Assembly (NCBI GenBank): GCA_020064725.1
Contig: JAGTWJ010000012.1
Location: 1-50,664 of the forward strand
Origin: Drechslerella dactyloides
Lineage: Eukaryota; Ascomycota; Orbiliomycetes; Orbiliales; Orbiliaceae
Reading direction: 5' to 3'
DNA length: 50,664 bases
Position 1 is the stretch's first letter; each line of letters begins with the position of its first letter. Shown one piece after another: positions 23,274 to 35,989 of this stretch. Under the pieces are notes generated by a model. The model was not told the DNA's origin. It saw only the letters and a program-made list of their open reading frames with translations, and ran no database searches. The position numbers were made by a program, and so were the translations under genes.

Positions 23274-23640
23274 ATAAGAATTAGTGATATATTAATTTAA
23301 ATATAAGTATAAATAGTGTAGAATAAAATAGTATAAGTTTTTTATATATAATATAATTATATAATCCAAGTAATATAACTTTTAATCAAAAAATTCTTTC
23401 ACCATATTTTTCTCTTTTTCTATAATTAATTTTTTTTAATACAATTTTTTCTATTAATATACCTATTAATCATTATAAAAATTTTTTTATTAATTATTAT
23501 TTTGATTAGATATAAATTATTAAGAAATATTTAACAATTTCTATAGTAGTATATAAGTTTTATATATCTAATTTATATATTTATAAAATAAACTTAGATA
23601 TTAACAAAAAATATTCTGTTTATGTGTGTTAAGGGTGTTA

Positions 23641-24036
23641 CTATATTTTTTTTAATTTAAATAAATAGTTTTTCTTATCTAGTTTTTGTATTAATAATTT
23701 ATTTGATTTATTTTAGTAAAGCACACTTTTAGGATTATTAATCACAAACATGAAAAATTATAGAGGATTAAGTAAGATTAGTTTTAATTTTTCTAGGAAT
23801 TGTTATTATTAGCTAGAAAGTTAATAATTGTTTAAATAAAGATAGCTTGTTTTTATCAAAAATTAGACACTGCTTTCTCAAAAATAAAGGCTGTTTTTAA
23901 AGAAAAAAAAACTTTAATTAAAAAATAAGAAAATTTTAAAAAAAAAATCAGTATTTTTTTATCTAAGATCAAAGATTTAAAGTTATTTGATTTTAAGGCT
24001 TTTTTAAATAATAATATTATAAATCTTAATACTTAA
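23641..24036 (+). pseudogene. Antisense accessory reading frame of chromovirus M (coiled-coil-like)
   Basis: The plus-strand frame opposite to pol runs to a TAA at 24,034-24,036. From about 23,797 it reads ELLLLARKLIIV, then (after TAA) IKIACFYQKLDTAFSKIKAVF, a charged KEKKTLIKK segment, TAA, and a C-terminus containing FDFKAFLNNNIINLNT. Nearly all interruptions are TAA/TAG at positions where Gln would fit. Leu/Ile heptads followed by Lys-rich stretches suggest a coiled coil. Homologous frames lie at the same place in A, C/B and D. Function is unknown. A start codon is not evident; the frame may start near 23,700 or have a spliced leader. Confidence 0.5.
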
Positions 24037-24589
24037 TATAGTATTTTTTTAATATATATATATTATTAAATATAATTAGTACTGGTTTATACTATATTAT
24101 ACACATAATTTTAAAAATTGTTCTGTAGGGTTTTGTTATATAAAAAGGAGTAAAATAAAATAAATTGTTAAAGATATTTTGTTTTTTTATTATTTTTATT
24201 TTTTCATCTTTTTTTAATATAGTGGTAGTGTGTTTTGATTATTTTAATTATTAATAGGTGTTGGTTTTTAAATTAGCTATATTATATTTTTATTTTAAAG
24301 TTAAGGTGAATATTAATATTTTAGATAAAGTTATTTATTATTAGAATAGTATATATAAGGTTATAAATAAATTAGTTTATATTTTAAAAAAAAGTAAATT
24401 CTATATATATATAAGTTTCTTGTATTTAATAATAGTTTTAATATTAAAGGATATGATTCTAAAATAAGATAGATTCTTTTAGTATAATTATTATAATTAA
24501 TCTTTTATATTTTAATATTTCTTTTTAAGTTTTTTTTAAAATTGTTGTAATAGTGGGTCTTATTTTATTTAATAAGTATTAAGTCTGTT

Positions 24590-27500
24590 AAAGTATTGTC
24601 TAATAAATTTTAGTAAGATATTATCTTTTAGTTACTATAAATTTTCTTTTAATAAATAATTTTTTTATTTAATTAAAAATTTATTAATTAATATTTCTAG
24701 GTTTTTTTGTGGTCTAGGATTTTTTTAATTTTATATTTGTTATAGTTGTTTTTCTTGATTTTTAGATTATTTATCTTTTTTTAAGTTTATTTAGTATAGG
24801 TTTAAACAGAGTGATATAGAATATTTTATAGATTCTTAAGTTTCTAGGAATATAAAATTTAAAAAGGTATTTATTTAGTTTTTTGATTATAGTATATGAT
24901 TTAAGTTTTTGGAAGTCAAACTTTTGATTAAATCTTTTAATTTTAATGTTTTTTGTAAGCAAGTATATTTTTTTTTTTTTTAAAAAAAAGTATTTTTGTT
25001 CTTTTTTATTATAATAATAGAATATAGTTTTGATTATAAAGTTTAAGTTATTTTTTAAATATTTATATAATTTATTTATAAACTCAAAGTATTTTTTGGT
25101 GTTGGGTATTTTTTTTTTTATAAATAAAATTGGTTGTGTAGTTTGTGGGTTCCAACCTTATAATATTTTATAGAATATATAATTTGTTATTGAATATTTT
25201 AATGAGTTATATATAAGTTTTACTATAAATAGTAGTTTTATTTAATTATTTTGTATATAATTAAAAAATAATTTAAAATAAATCTCAACTATTTGGATTA
25301 TTTATTCTAATATTCTATTAGTTTAAGCTTTTCTTTTAGTTATTATATTGAATTTAATATTTAATAAGTTTATAATATATTTCTAATATTTACTACTAAA
25401 AAGAGGATCTCTGTTATAAATATGTTTTTTTTGTAGTCTATATTAATTAAATATTTATTTATTATAAATTATCAAGAACTATTCTACTCCTTAAGAACTA
25501 TTCCAAAATTCTAGAATAATAATTTTAATAAATCTACAAATAATAATCAAGATTTTGTTATATATTTAATTTATTAAGGGGTTTCTTAAGTATAGTAATC
25601 CTTATATAAAATTATAAGTTATAATTTAAAATAATTTAATTGGTACTTTATTTGGTTATAAGTATTTGTATGATGTATACCTTGCTAATTTATTTTTAAA
25701 TATAAATTATAAATTCTAATATAGCTTTTAATTTATTATCTTATTTTAAACTAAAAGTATTATTATATAATAAGTTTTTGTATTCTTTCAACTCCTAGGT
25801 ATTTATATATAAATATATTATAATGTAATTGTAAAATTTTCAATTATATTTTCTTTTCTAAAATATAAAAGAGATTTTTAAAAAAATATATCTATTTTTT
25901 ATAGAGAAAAAGGTAGTGATTTTTTTAGGATTTTATAGTATTTTTTTTGTTGTTATATTTTTTTGGTAATTTTTTTTAAATTAGGTAGTTATTTCTGGTT
26001 TTATTTTATAAATAATAATATTAAGTTTTTATTAATAGTAATAATGTTTTTTTGTTATTCTAAAATTATTTTTTTATTTATAGAAATATTTTCTATAAGG
26101 TTTAATTATTAATTAATAGTATTAATTTTGATATTTTCTTTTCTTTTGAAATAGGTGATTTTTATATTATATTTATTGAGTGTTTTCTATTATTGAATTT
26201 GGTATTTGCTAAGTTCTTTTGTTGTTAGAAAATAAATAAGATTTTTATAATTTGAGAATATTTTAAATGGTTTTATAGTTTATAGATAAATTTTCTATTT
26301 TTTATAGGTGTATAAGATAGCTATAAGTTTTTTGTTGTGTATAGGGTATTTTATTTCTATAGTATTAAATTTATATAATAAGTAGGTAATTGGGTGCTAT
26401 TTTTGGTTGGGTTGTTTTTATAGTAGGTAAGTTTTTAAGATTGTTATAGAAGTATTAGTTTTTATTTATATTGGTAGTTCTGGGTTATAAAATTTAAAGA
26501 TAGGTGCTGAAATAAATGTATTTTTTAGTATTTGGAATATCTTAATTTTTTTTTTTTTGTTATTTTAAAATGGATATTTTTTTTTGTTAGTTTTGAGAGG
26601 GTAATTATTAAATAACTGTATTTTTGAATGAATTGTTGGTAGTAATTATATAGTTTTAAAAAGGTTTATATTTTCTTAAGTGTTTTTGATGTTGATTAGT
26701 TTTGTATAGTTTATATCTTTTTTAGATTTATTTTTATATTATAAGGAGTAATAATAGTTTCTAGAAATTTGACTTTAGTTATTTTGAATTTAAATTTCTC
26801 TGGCTTAATTTTAAATTTATATTAATTTAGAGTTTTGAGGATTTAATTAATATGTTTTTGGTGTTTTGAAGGGTTTTTGTTATAGATAAAAATGTTATTT
26901 AAATATACTATATATATGTTGTTAATATATTTTTATAGAATATAATTTATAAATATTTAAAAAATTATGGGTGTATTAGTTAATTTAAAAAATATAATTA
27001 GGTATTTAAATAACTTATATCTAATTTTAAAAGCAGTTTTTTATTCTTTTCTAGAATTAATTTTAATATTATAATATATATTAATAAAGTTAAATTTTAT
27101 ATAAATAGTAATATCTAATATCTTATTAAAAGATTTGCTGATAAAAAATAAAGGTCCTCTGTTTTTAATAGTTATTGTATTAAGAATTTGATAGTTAATA
27201 TAAATCTATAGTTTTTTAGAATTTTTTTTTTTATAAATAAGATAGAATGTTTTATTAATGAATTAAAAGATTATATATATCTAGTTTTAAGATTTTTTTT
27301 AATATATTTATAGAGTACTACTATTTTTTAATTAGTGTATTTATATATTAGTATAAATTAGGGCTATATTCTTTTTTACAAAAATATCAAGTATTTAAAT
27401 AAATTAATTTTAGGTAGGGTTGTTTTTTTAGTGTAGGTTAGAAGATATTTCTTGTTTTTTTAAATATTTATTTAAGGATTTTTATTGTTTTTGAAATTAT

Positions 27501-30500
27501 ATATAGGTTTTTGACCTAAATTTATACTTTCTATAAAGTATTTGGTTTATATTTATATCTATTTTAGATTTTCTTATTAAATAAATAGATAGTAAGTTGT
27601 AGATATGTTTTTTTATAAATATTTCTGTTATTTAGTAGTTTTTTAATAATTTTTTAATAATTATAGTTATTAAAAATAATTTCTTTTTTCTTTTAGTTGA
27701 TGTCAGAGTTATGTTTTATTAACTATAAAAATCTTAAAATTAATAGAATATCTTTTAAAAAGTTTAGGATATTAATAGTGTATTCTTCTAGGTATTTATT
27801 GATAAATAGTTTAAATATAGTTTCTTAAGTAACTTGTTCTAAGGTTTGGTGTGAGAAAGTGGTTATTTAGTAAATATTAAATTTTTGTTGTGTTTTGAGT
27901 TAGTATTTTTGTACTGTTGTAATAGAAATATAATTTTTTTTGGTTTTGTTGTTAATTAGGGTTTTTATAGGTTTTTTGAATATAAGTAAAATAAGGGTAA
28001 ATTTTCTATAAAAACTTAGGTTTTTGTTTTAGTATACTTTTATTGATTTTAAAATATATTTAGTTTTTTGATTTGTAGTTTGGGTTATTAATTGTTTTCT
28101 ACTATATTTTTATAAGATATTATTTTATATATTTGTTTTTTTTTTGTTGGTTAATAAAGTTATTTCTAAAATATTTTTAATAGAAGTAGTATTATTCTTT
28201 TTTTTGTAGTATTATTTAATATACTATTTATAGGTTTTAAATTTATTAAAATTATAAAGATATTTTAGATAATAGATTTGTCTTTTGTTTGGATAGTGAT
28301 AGTTATAATATTATTTTTTTTTATAAATTTGGAAATATTATATATAATTTTTGCAAAAATATCTAGTCTTAGTTTTTAGGGTTTTATTATAGTATTTTTA
28401 GTTGAAGTAGTTTTTTAAATATTGTTTTTATTTTTTAAATATTCTAAAGATTAAGGTATAGATAGTATAAGATATATATAGTAATTTATTAGACTTGTTG
28501 TTAATGGTGTATTTTATTTTTTTAGAGTTGTTATTTTTATTTATTAATTTTTTATATATTTTTTTATAATTTTGATATATTTATATAAGTTTCTTGATTT
28601 GGGCTATGGTATATTTGTTAATTTATTGTGTTTTTAGGATTTTTTTTTATTCTTTTTACTTAATATTGTTGTAGATATATCTATAGTATTTAGATTATAT
28701 TTTAAAATATTTTATATAATAAGTATATTTAAAGGTGTTAAAAATTTTTTATAATAATTTTTTTTTAATATAATTTAGGTGTAGGAAGTGATAATATTGA
28801 TATATTTATTTATTATAGTACTTATTATAAAAATTAAAATATTTATATAATTATATATTAGTATTGTTTTGTTAGTAAAACTAATATTTCTACTTAGTAT
28901 ATAGAAGATATTTTATACTATTAAAAAACTATTTTCTATTTTTAGGGTTGTATTATAGTGGATTTTTATTATTTTTAATCTATAATCAATATATTTTTAT
29001 TGGTTAGTAAAGGTTTATCTATATTTTTGGGTTATATATTAGTAAGTGATTTTTTAATATAATTAATAAGTATTTTATTGTTTTTCTATAGTATTTTGTT
29101 ATTTAATAGTGTTTATTTTTTGGTTTGTTTGTAATTTTGGTAAATATTGGTTTCCAATATTCTATATGTTATTTTTTTTAATTAGGATAATAAGTTTGTA
29201 TGTTGTATAATTTTGTTGTTTGTATAATTAGATATATTATTAGGAGAAAACTACCTATAAGATAATTCTTCTGGTGTTTTTGTTAATAGTTTCTGATTTT
29301 TATTTTTGTTTTGTATAATATTTTTTATAATAGATTTAAGATTTTTGGGGATTAGTTTCTGTTGTAACTAATTAAATTATCTAGGGGGTATGATTGAGAT
29401 GAGTAATATCTGGATTATTTTTATAAAGATTTTTTTATTATTTTAGTATTTTTTTATAAGTGTTTGTCTAAGCTTTTTTTATATGCTAAATAGGATCCTG
29501 GTATTAGATTATTCTATAATTAGTTAAGTTTATTTTTTCTGGTTCTATGTTTTTGAATAGGATAGGGTTTTATTTAATAGTTGTATTGATTTCTTAAACA
29601 ATATCTTAGTGTTAGATAGATCCAGCTCCAAAATATATGTGTTTCTAAATTTTATTTATAACTATTTTAAAATCTTCTAAAGTAAATAATTGTTTTATTA
29701 TCCTAAATTTTTATTTCTACTAAAAATATTTTTAAAAATTCTTTTTTCTTTTGTTTTTAGGATAATCTTTTTTGATATATTTTGCTTTATTATATTGATA
29801 GTAAAAAAATATATTAGATTTCTTTAGTTTTTAGTATTAAATTATATTAAGATTTATAGATTCTGGTTTATATATTTTGTTTGGTTTTTAAAAAAATTTT
29901 CTAATTTTAGTCCAATTTTACTAAAGTTTCTTAGTATATTTGTTAGAATTATATTTATTTAAATTATAATATAATTTCTTCTAATAAATATTCTTTTAAA
30001 ATTAATAAAATATATTATTAAATTTAATTACTATAATTTATATATTATAATAATTTATATTTTTGTTGATAAGTTTTTATTTAATAATCTTTATTTTTAA
30101 ATTAAATTTAAGCTTTTTTCTAACTTTATAGAATAAAGTATCATTATTATAATTAATAAAGGGTATATATTAATTAAATTATTAAAAAAAAAATTATGTA
30201 GATCTAATTTATTTGAGTTAGTCAAATTTTTTAAGGGCTTCTTTAATTTTATTCTTATATTTGTACTTTTGTTTAAGATAATTTATAAATTCCCAAAAAT
30301 TACTAAAAACTTTTGAGATTTCTAGGATTTTTATTTTATAGTCTTTTTTTATTATTTTATTATATATTTATTTATATAATAAATAAATATTAAAGATATT
30401 CCCTTCTAAATATATTTCTATAAAAAGAATCTTATACTAGTCTATAAAAAATTGTTTGAAATAAAAAAAAAATAATTACTAAACTAATTAAAAAATTAAT

Positions 30501-30700
30501 TAAATTTTTTAAATTATCTTTTATATCTGATTGGGTTTTCTATTTTAGATATTTTATTAGATATTACTACAAAAGTAGCTAAATTTCTTATTTTTTAGAT
30601 TTCTAATTCACTAATTTATACAAATCTGGATGTAGTAAATAATAAGGGTCTTTGAGTGGTGATGTTGCTTATTTAGGTGTTAATTAGAGTTTTTTTATAT
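24590..30700 (-). pseudogene. Chromovirus M gag-pol relic
   Basis: Gag start is near 30,700 (the start codon is now ATA, by comparison with A). The CCHC knuckle is near 29,770-29,820 and the RT box YLNNIFIY at 26,882-26,905 has both catalytic Asp codons turned to Asn. The longest surviving open piece, 24,771-24,962, reads ...KFYIPRNLRIYKIFYITLFKP, the typical end of a Gypsy integrase, followed by a chromodomain (NKYKIKKILD near 24,730). The chromodomain is known in the clade to bind H3K9-methylated histone tails. Many TAA/TAG stops make it non-functional. Confidence 0.8.
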
Positions 30701-31086
30701 TTTATTATTTTTTTAAAATTTTTTAACATAATTGTTTCAATATTATTAACTGTTTTTAAGATTATTTAGATATATTATTAATATATTATAATAGTTTTTT
30801 ACTATACTATTTTAAGGTTTTATTCTAACCTTTATTTGGTGTTATTTTTTATATAATACTATTTATTTTTTTTAAAATTTGTATTCTAATATTTATTACT
30901 AATTTGTTTTAGTATTTCTATAAACTATCTATATATTTATTAATTAATTTAAAAAAATTAGGTTTTATATTATTATCTCTTTATATATATAGTATTGTTT
31001 AAATTATTACTATAGTTATTTTTTATTTATATATTCTTAAAATATAAAAATTATTGATAAATCTTCTATATTTATTGTTTTTACTA

Positions 31087-31335
31087 ACGTCAACGATAAG
31101 CGACTGGACCAGACAAGCGACCGGACCACCCCCCTTGTATATTTCTTTAATTTAATATAAAAAAAATTTAAAAAAATATTTATAGATTTGTAATAGTTTA
31201 TATAAATAAGATTAATTTTATTCTAATTTTAAATTAATTATTGATTAAGTTATTAATAAAAAGTGTTTTGGTAGGGTGTTGGTTTATATGGGGTGGTCCG
31301 CTCGCTTGTGTGGTCCGCTCGCTTGTGGAATACGT
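31087..31335. mobile_element. 249-bp MITE with unlike ends
   Basis: It is flanked by TA (31,085-31,086; 31,336-31,337) inside the gag leader of M. The left end, ACGTCAACGATAAGCGAC, is of the P2/foldback type; the right end, reversed, ACGTATTCCACAAGCGAGC, is of the P1a type. Each end still has two AAGCGA(C/G)CGGACCA-type subrepeats, and the right inner side has a CAACACCCTACC box. The 160 bases between are AT-rich and non-coding. It is probably moved by a pogo-like transposase in trans. Confidence 0.8.
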
Positions 31336-31979
31336 TATCTAATACTAATTTAAAATTATTATTATTTGTAAGGTATTTTTATAATTCTATATTATAAAAT
31401 TCTGTTTTATTTTTATATACTAAAAAAAATTTATAAATTATATTAAAAATTATTATATACTTATTACTTCTCCTCACTTACTAAAAATAATTAGTTAAAA
31501 TATTATACTTTAACTTAAAACCAGATTAAATATACTTTATTTTAAAATCTCTAATTCTTAGTTACTACTATATAGATTTTTAATAATAGAAAATAAATAT
31601 ATATCAAATATAATAATAACTATTAAAATAAAATATATAACAATAATAATAAATAGGCTGATTATTAAAATATTAAGATTTAAATATTAATTAATAATTC
31701 TTAAAAAAGAAGTTATTAATTCTAAAATAAAATATACTAATTATATATATAATATCTTAATATATAAACTAATAAAAATATATTAATATATTATTTAAAT
31801 AATTTAATACTTATTTTATTTAGTACTCAGTTAAGTACTAAGCACCCTAAACATTAAATACTCATATAACCATAAATCATTACAATAGTTCCTATTTAAA
31901 AAAAATATTATAATAATAATATTTTTATATAGTAATATCCTTTTATATAATCTAAGATTCTATATAACCATATTATCTA

Positions 31980-33852
31980 ACGTGGTCCACAAGCGAGCGG
32001 TACACCCAAGTGAGCGGTATACCTCTCAACACTTACATGTTTATTCTTCTTCTATACTATATATCTCTACAACTACTATAATGGCTACCTCTATAACTAA
32101 ATCTAGAATCATTCTAACTATTAAAGTTATGAAAAAGGACCAAGAATTAAATATTTGAGCTACTACTAAATTTTACAAGGTCCCTCACACAATCTTAGCT
32201 TACCAATATAAGAACCACTCTTCAAAATACAATATTATACCCAAATCACAAAAATTTACAGAACTAGAAGAAAAGACTATTATCCAATAGATACTCAAGC
32301 TTTATACACAATCTTTTCATCCCAAACTAAATAATATAAAAAATATAACCAACCAGTTACTATCAACATATACTAGTAATGATACACAACACATCAGCAA
32401 AAATTAGGTATTAAATTTTATAAAACACCACCTAAAACTCCAAATACATTTATCCAGGAGATACAACTACCAGCAAACTCAATACAAAGACTTTAAGTTT
32501 ATTAGCAATTAATTTCAATTTATCCAAACTACAAAAACCAAATATAATATTACAAACAATAATATCTACAACTTCAACAAAATAGACTTTGCTATAAGCA
32601 TAATCTCTATAATTACAGTTATTACAGGTATTAAAACCCAAGATAAGGCTAAACTAACACAGCCTAAGAACCATAAATAGACAACAATTATTCAAGATAT
32701 AAACACAACAAATTAGACAGTACAGCCATTCATTATTCTTACTAACTAGTACCACTTAGCTAACTAGTATATAAAGACCAACCTACCAAAAAACTGGGTT
32801 ATTACACTTTCTAATAATAGCTAAATAATAAATGAAATAGTCCTCATATAGATTAAGCACTTTAACAAAACATCAACACCATACTATAAAAGTAACTACC
32901 AACTATTAATCCTCAATAGACATAAAAACCACCATTCAACTATCTTTAAACTTTATTATCAAGAATACAAGATTATTACACTTTATATACTATCCCATTT
33001 ATTATATCTTCTACAGCCGCTGGATATTGGGTACTTTAAGCCATTAAAATGTGCATATAGTTGCCAAGTAAAAAACTTAATACACACAAACATAACCTAT
33101 ATTAGTAAACTGGAGTTCTTCTTTGGATTCCATAAAGCATATACTACCTCTGTAACCAACAAAAATATACACAGCAGCTTTGCTAAGACTAATATCATGC
33201 CTTACAATCTAAAAAAGGTATTTTCAAAGCTAAATATATAGTTACCAATACCTACACTAACAAATTCCCACCCTAATACTACAATTACCTAGGCTACAAA
33301 AACACCAAAAAATCTTATAGAAGCTAACCTACAATCAGAACTTATTAAAAACTAAATTATTCTACACCAAAATAGCTCTCCAACAAGCATACTAGTAGCT
33401 ATAAACCAGTTTATTAAGGGAATACAATCTACAATACACAAAATAACACTTTTATATACAAATAATTTTAGACTTCACTCTGCTAATAAGACATTAAACA
33501 AGCACCAGCAAATAAAAAAAAAATGGTTACAATATAAAAGATCACTTACTATATACTAGGTATAAGAGCTACTAGACTAAAAGAACATAGATAAATAGGT
33601 AAAATAGGAAACCTGCTAAAATAATACCTGGCCAAAAGAGGGATCTAAAAAGATATTATACTATAACAAATATAGTAAAGCTAGGCATAATAAACAAACA
33701 TATTAAGATACTTCTTAAAAATATAAATAAGTAATTTTCTAGCCCCAAGCTAAATAATCATATACCTATAGTAGTAAAATCAGTATTTTCATTCAGGTGG
33801 GGTGTTGAGGTGTACCGCTCACTTGGGTGTACCGCTCGCTTATGGACCACGT
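31980..33852 (+). mobile_element. Pogo/Fot1-like transposon, family P1 copy c, full length
   Basis: It is 1,873 bases, flanked by TA (31,978-31,979; 33,853-33,854). The terminal inverted repeats begin ACGTGGTCCACAAGCGAGC and have two AAGCG(A)GCGGTACACC subrepeats, with single RIP-like changes in the inner units (AAGTGAGCGG at the left). It is inserted in the 5' LTR of chromovirus M. Its orientation is opposite to copy b. Confidence 0.9.
32081..33760 (+). pseudogene. RIP-damaged pogo/Fot1-type DDE transposase (copy c, best preserved)
   Basis: It starts at ATG 32,081 (MATSITKSRIILTIK). A helix-turn-helix-like N-terminus continues ELNI...KFYKVPHTILAYQYK. The first DDE block, NIYNFNKIDFA, is near 32,560-32,595 (Asp-Glu of the family is Asn-Lys here). 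Next come QPKNHK and WYIKTNLPKNWVI. The second block, LLILNRHKNHH, lies near 32,905-32,940 (Asp to Asn). YLLQPLDIGYFKPLK near 33,005-33,045 is unmistakably Fot1/pogo. A CCHC knuckle at 33,662-33,703 has three Cys codons turned to TAT. In-frame stops are TAA/TAG. The enzyme would cut at TA and bind the terminal subrepeats; this copy is dead. Confidence 0.85.
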
Positions 33853-35989
33853 TATATAGTTTTGCTATTTATATAATAGGATATACTATATAAATCAATA
33901 GTCTATATAAAATAAATTTATATAGTTATATATCTTATATAAAAATCTATTCTACATAATATATAGATATATTATTACTTTACATATTATATAGACTAAA
34001 TATTTGTATAGGAATCTGGTCTATACAGGATATTCGGATGTTGCACTGTTATCCCATAACATTAATAATTAAACTTAATAAAAAATGTTTCTATAAATAA
34101 AGAAGTAATCTTAGAATAATAAAGAAATATTATTATTATTAATAAAAAATTTAACTTTATTATCTATAAAATTAAATCTAAGATAATTACTAAACTTAAG
34201 GAAAATTATTAAAGAGATATAATAATAAAAAGAATACTTTAGAATTTTAAAAAAACTACTATACTTTTTACCTTAAAAAATAAATATATTTTTTTTTAAA
34301 ATTTTTTTTATATCTTAGATAAGAAACTGTAATTTAAAATTTTATAATTATACTATAATATATTTATATAAATATTTAAAAATTAAAAAAATATAAAAAC
34401 TTATTATATAAATATTTTTAATTTAAAATAAGATAATAAATTAAATAATATATTAAAATATATAATTTATATTTAAAAAATAAATTAATAAAATATATAC
34501 TATATAGATATTTATAATTTAATAAAATATTTAGTAAACTATTCTAAATTATAACTTATAATTTTATATAAGGATTACCTTATTTAAAAAATCTCTTAAT
34601 AAATTAAATTTATAATAAAATTTTGATTATTATTTATAAATTTACTAAAATTATTATCTTAGAATCCTGGAATAATTTTTAGAGAATAAAATAATTTTTA
34701 ATAATTTATAATAAATAAATATTTAATTAATATAGATTATAAAAAAAATATATCTATAATAAAGATTTTCTCTTTAGTAGTAAATATTAGAAATATATTA
34801 TAAATATCTTAGATACTAAATTTAATATAATAATAAAAAAAAAATCTAAACTAATAAAATATTAAAATAAATAATTTAGATAATAAAAATTTACTTTAAA
34901 TTATTTTTAAATTATATATAAAATAATTAGATAAAACTACTATTTATAGTAAAACTTATTTATAATTTATTAAAATATTTAATTATAAATTATATATTTC
35001 ATAAGATATTATGAAACTAGAATCTATAAATTATATAATTAATTTTATTTATAAAAAAAGAAATATTTAATATTAGAAACTATTTTAAATTTATAAATAA
35101 ATTTTATAAATATTTAAAAAATAATTTAGATTTTATAATCTAAACTATATCTTATTATTATAATAAAAAAAGAATAAAAATACCTCTTTTGAAGGAAAAA
35201 AATAAATATATCTATTTATAAAAATATTAAAATAAAGAAATTTAATTAAAAATTTAATTTTTAAAAATTTAAACTATATACTATAATTAAAAAATTAAAT
35301 AAATATTTTTTTAAACTCTATATTTCTAGAAATTTTAGAATTTATAAAATATTTTATATTATTCTACTTAAGTCTGTATCTAATAAATTTAAAAAAAAGT
35401 AGATAATTTGGAAATTAAAGAAGACATATATAATAAATATAAAATTAAAAAAATCTTAGATTATAAAAATAATTTAAAGATATTAGTTAATAAATTTCTA
35501 ATTAAATAAAAAGACTATTTATCAAAAAAAAACTTATAATAATTAGAAGATAATATTTTATTAAAATTTATTAAATAATATTTTAATAAATTTAATATTT
35601 ATTAAATAAGATAAGATCTGCTATTATAATAATCCTAAAAAAAATTTAAAAAGAATATTAGAAATATAAAAATTAATAATAATTATATAATTATATTAAA
35701 TAGATTTATTTTATTTTAAGATTATATTTTTTAATATTAAAACTATTATTAGATGTAAGAAATTTATATATATATAGAATTTATCTTTTTTTAAAATATA
35801 AATTAATTTATTTATAATTTTATAAATATTATTGTGATAATAAGAAATCTTGTTTAAAATATTAGTATTTACTTAGACCTTAAAATAAAAATATGATATA
35901 GCTAGCTTAAGAGTCAGTGCTCTTTGATGATTAAAATAAATAAATATACTATTACTATAATAAGAAAATAAAGAAAATAAAAAACTATA

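Larger units (their letters stand above)
22572..34061 (-). mobile_element. Chromovirus M (Ty3/Gypsy), complete structure with exact TTAAT duplication
   Basis: Left LTR is 22,572-23,258 (687 bases); right LTR is 31,501-34,061 including transposon P1c, 686 bases net. TTAAT occurs immediately outside both ends (22,567-22,571; 34,062-34,066). Order on the minus strand is gag start near 30,700, CCHC knuckle near 29,770-29,820, RT box YLNNIFIY at 26,882-26,905, integrase about 25,200-25,900, C-terminal block 24,771-24,962, chromodomain about 24,590-24,745 and purine tract 23,259-23,273. It is inserted in C/B pol and hosts P1c and a MITE. It is RIP-inactivated with C-to-T on the plus strand over most of its length. 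Confidence 0.9.
31501..34061 (-). repeat. 5' LTR of chromovirus M, interrupted by transposon P1c
   Basis: Without P1c and one TA it is 686 bases and aligns with 22,572-23,258. The plus-strand right end, ATCCCATAACA, is intact, and the last 60 bases before it are among the least mutated of the element. Confidence 0.85.
17869..35989 (+). pseudogene. Chromovirus C/B pol relic, split by P1b and by chromovirus M
   Basis: The pieces 17,869-19,467, 21,341-22,571 and 34,067-35,989 together follow element A from 10,677 to about 15,285 in order. The splits are exact: TA duplication around P1b and TTAAT around M. The RT box at 21,778-21,801 reads YLNDIFIY, with one of two catalytic Asp changed to Asn. 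Integrase lies in 34,240-34,990 and the C-terminal block with KIFYIILLKSV near 35,340-35,380, followed by a decayed chromodomain near 35,440-35,590. Stops occur throughout. The half of pol before the RT region, and most of gag, are missing. Confidence 0.8.

Noticed and set aside
22572..34061. An endogenous virus or virus-like replicon
   Set aside because: No envelope-like gene is seen; the gene order gag, RT, integrase, chromodomain between LTRs is that of a fungal Ty3/Gypsy chromovirus.
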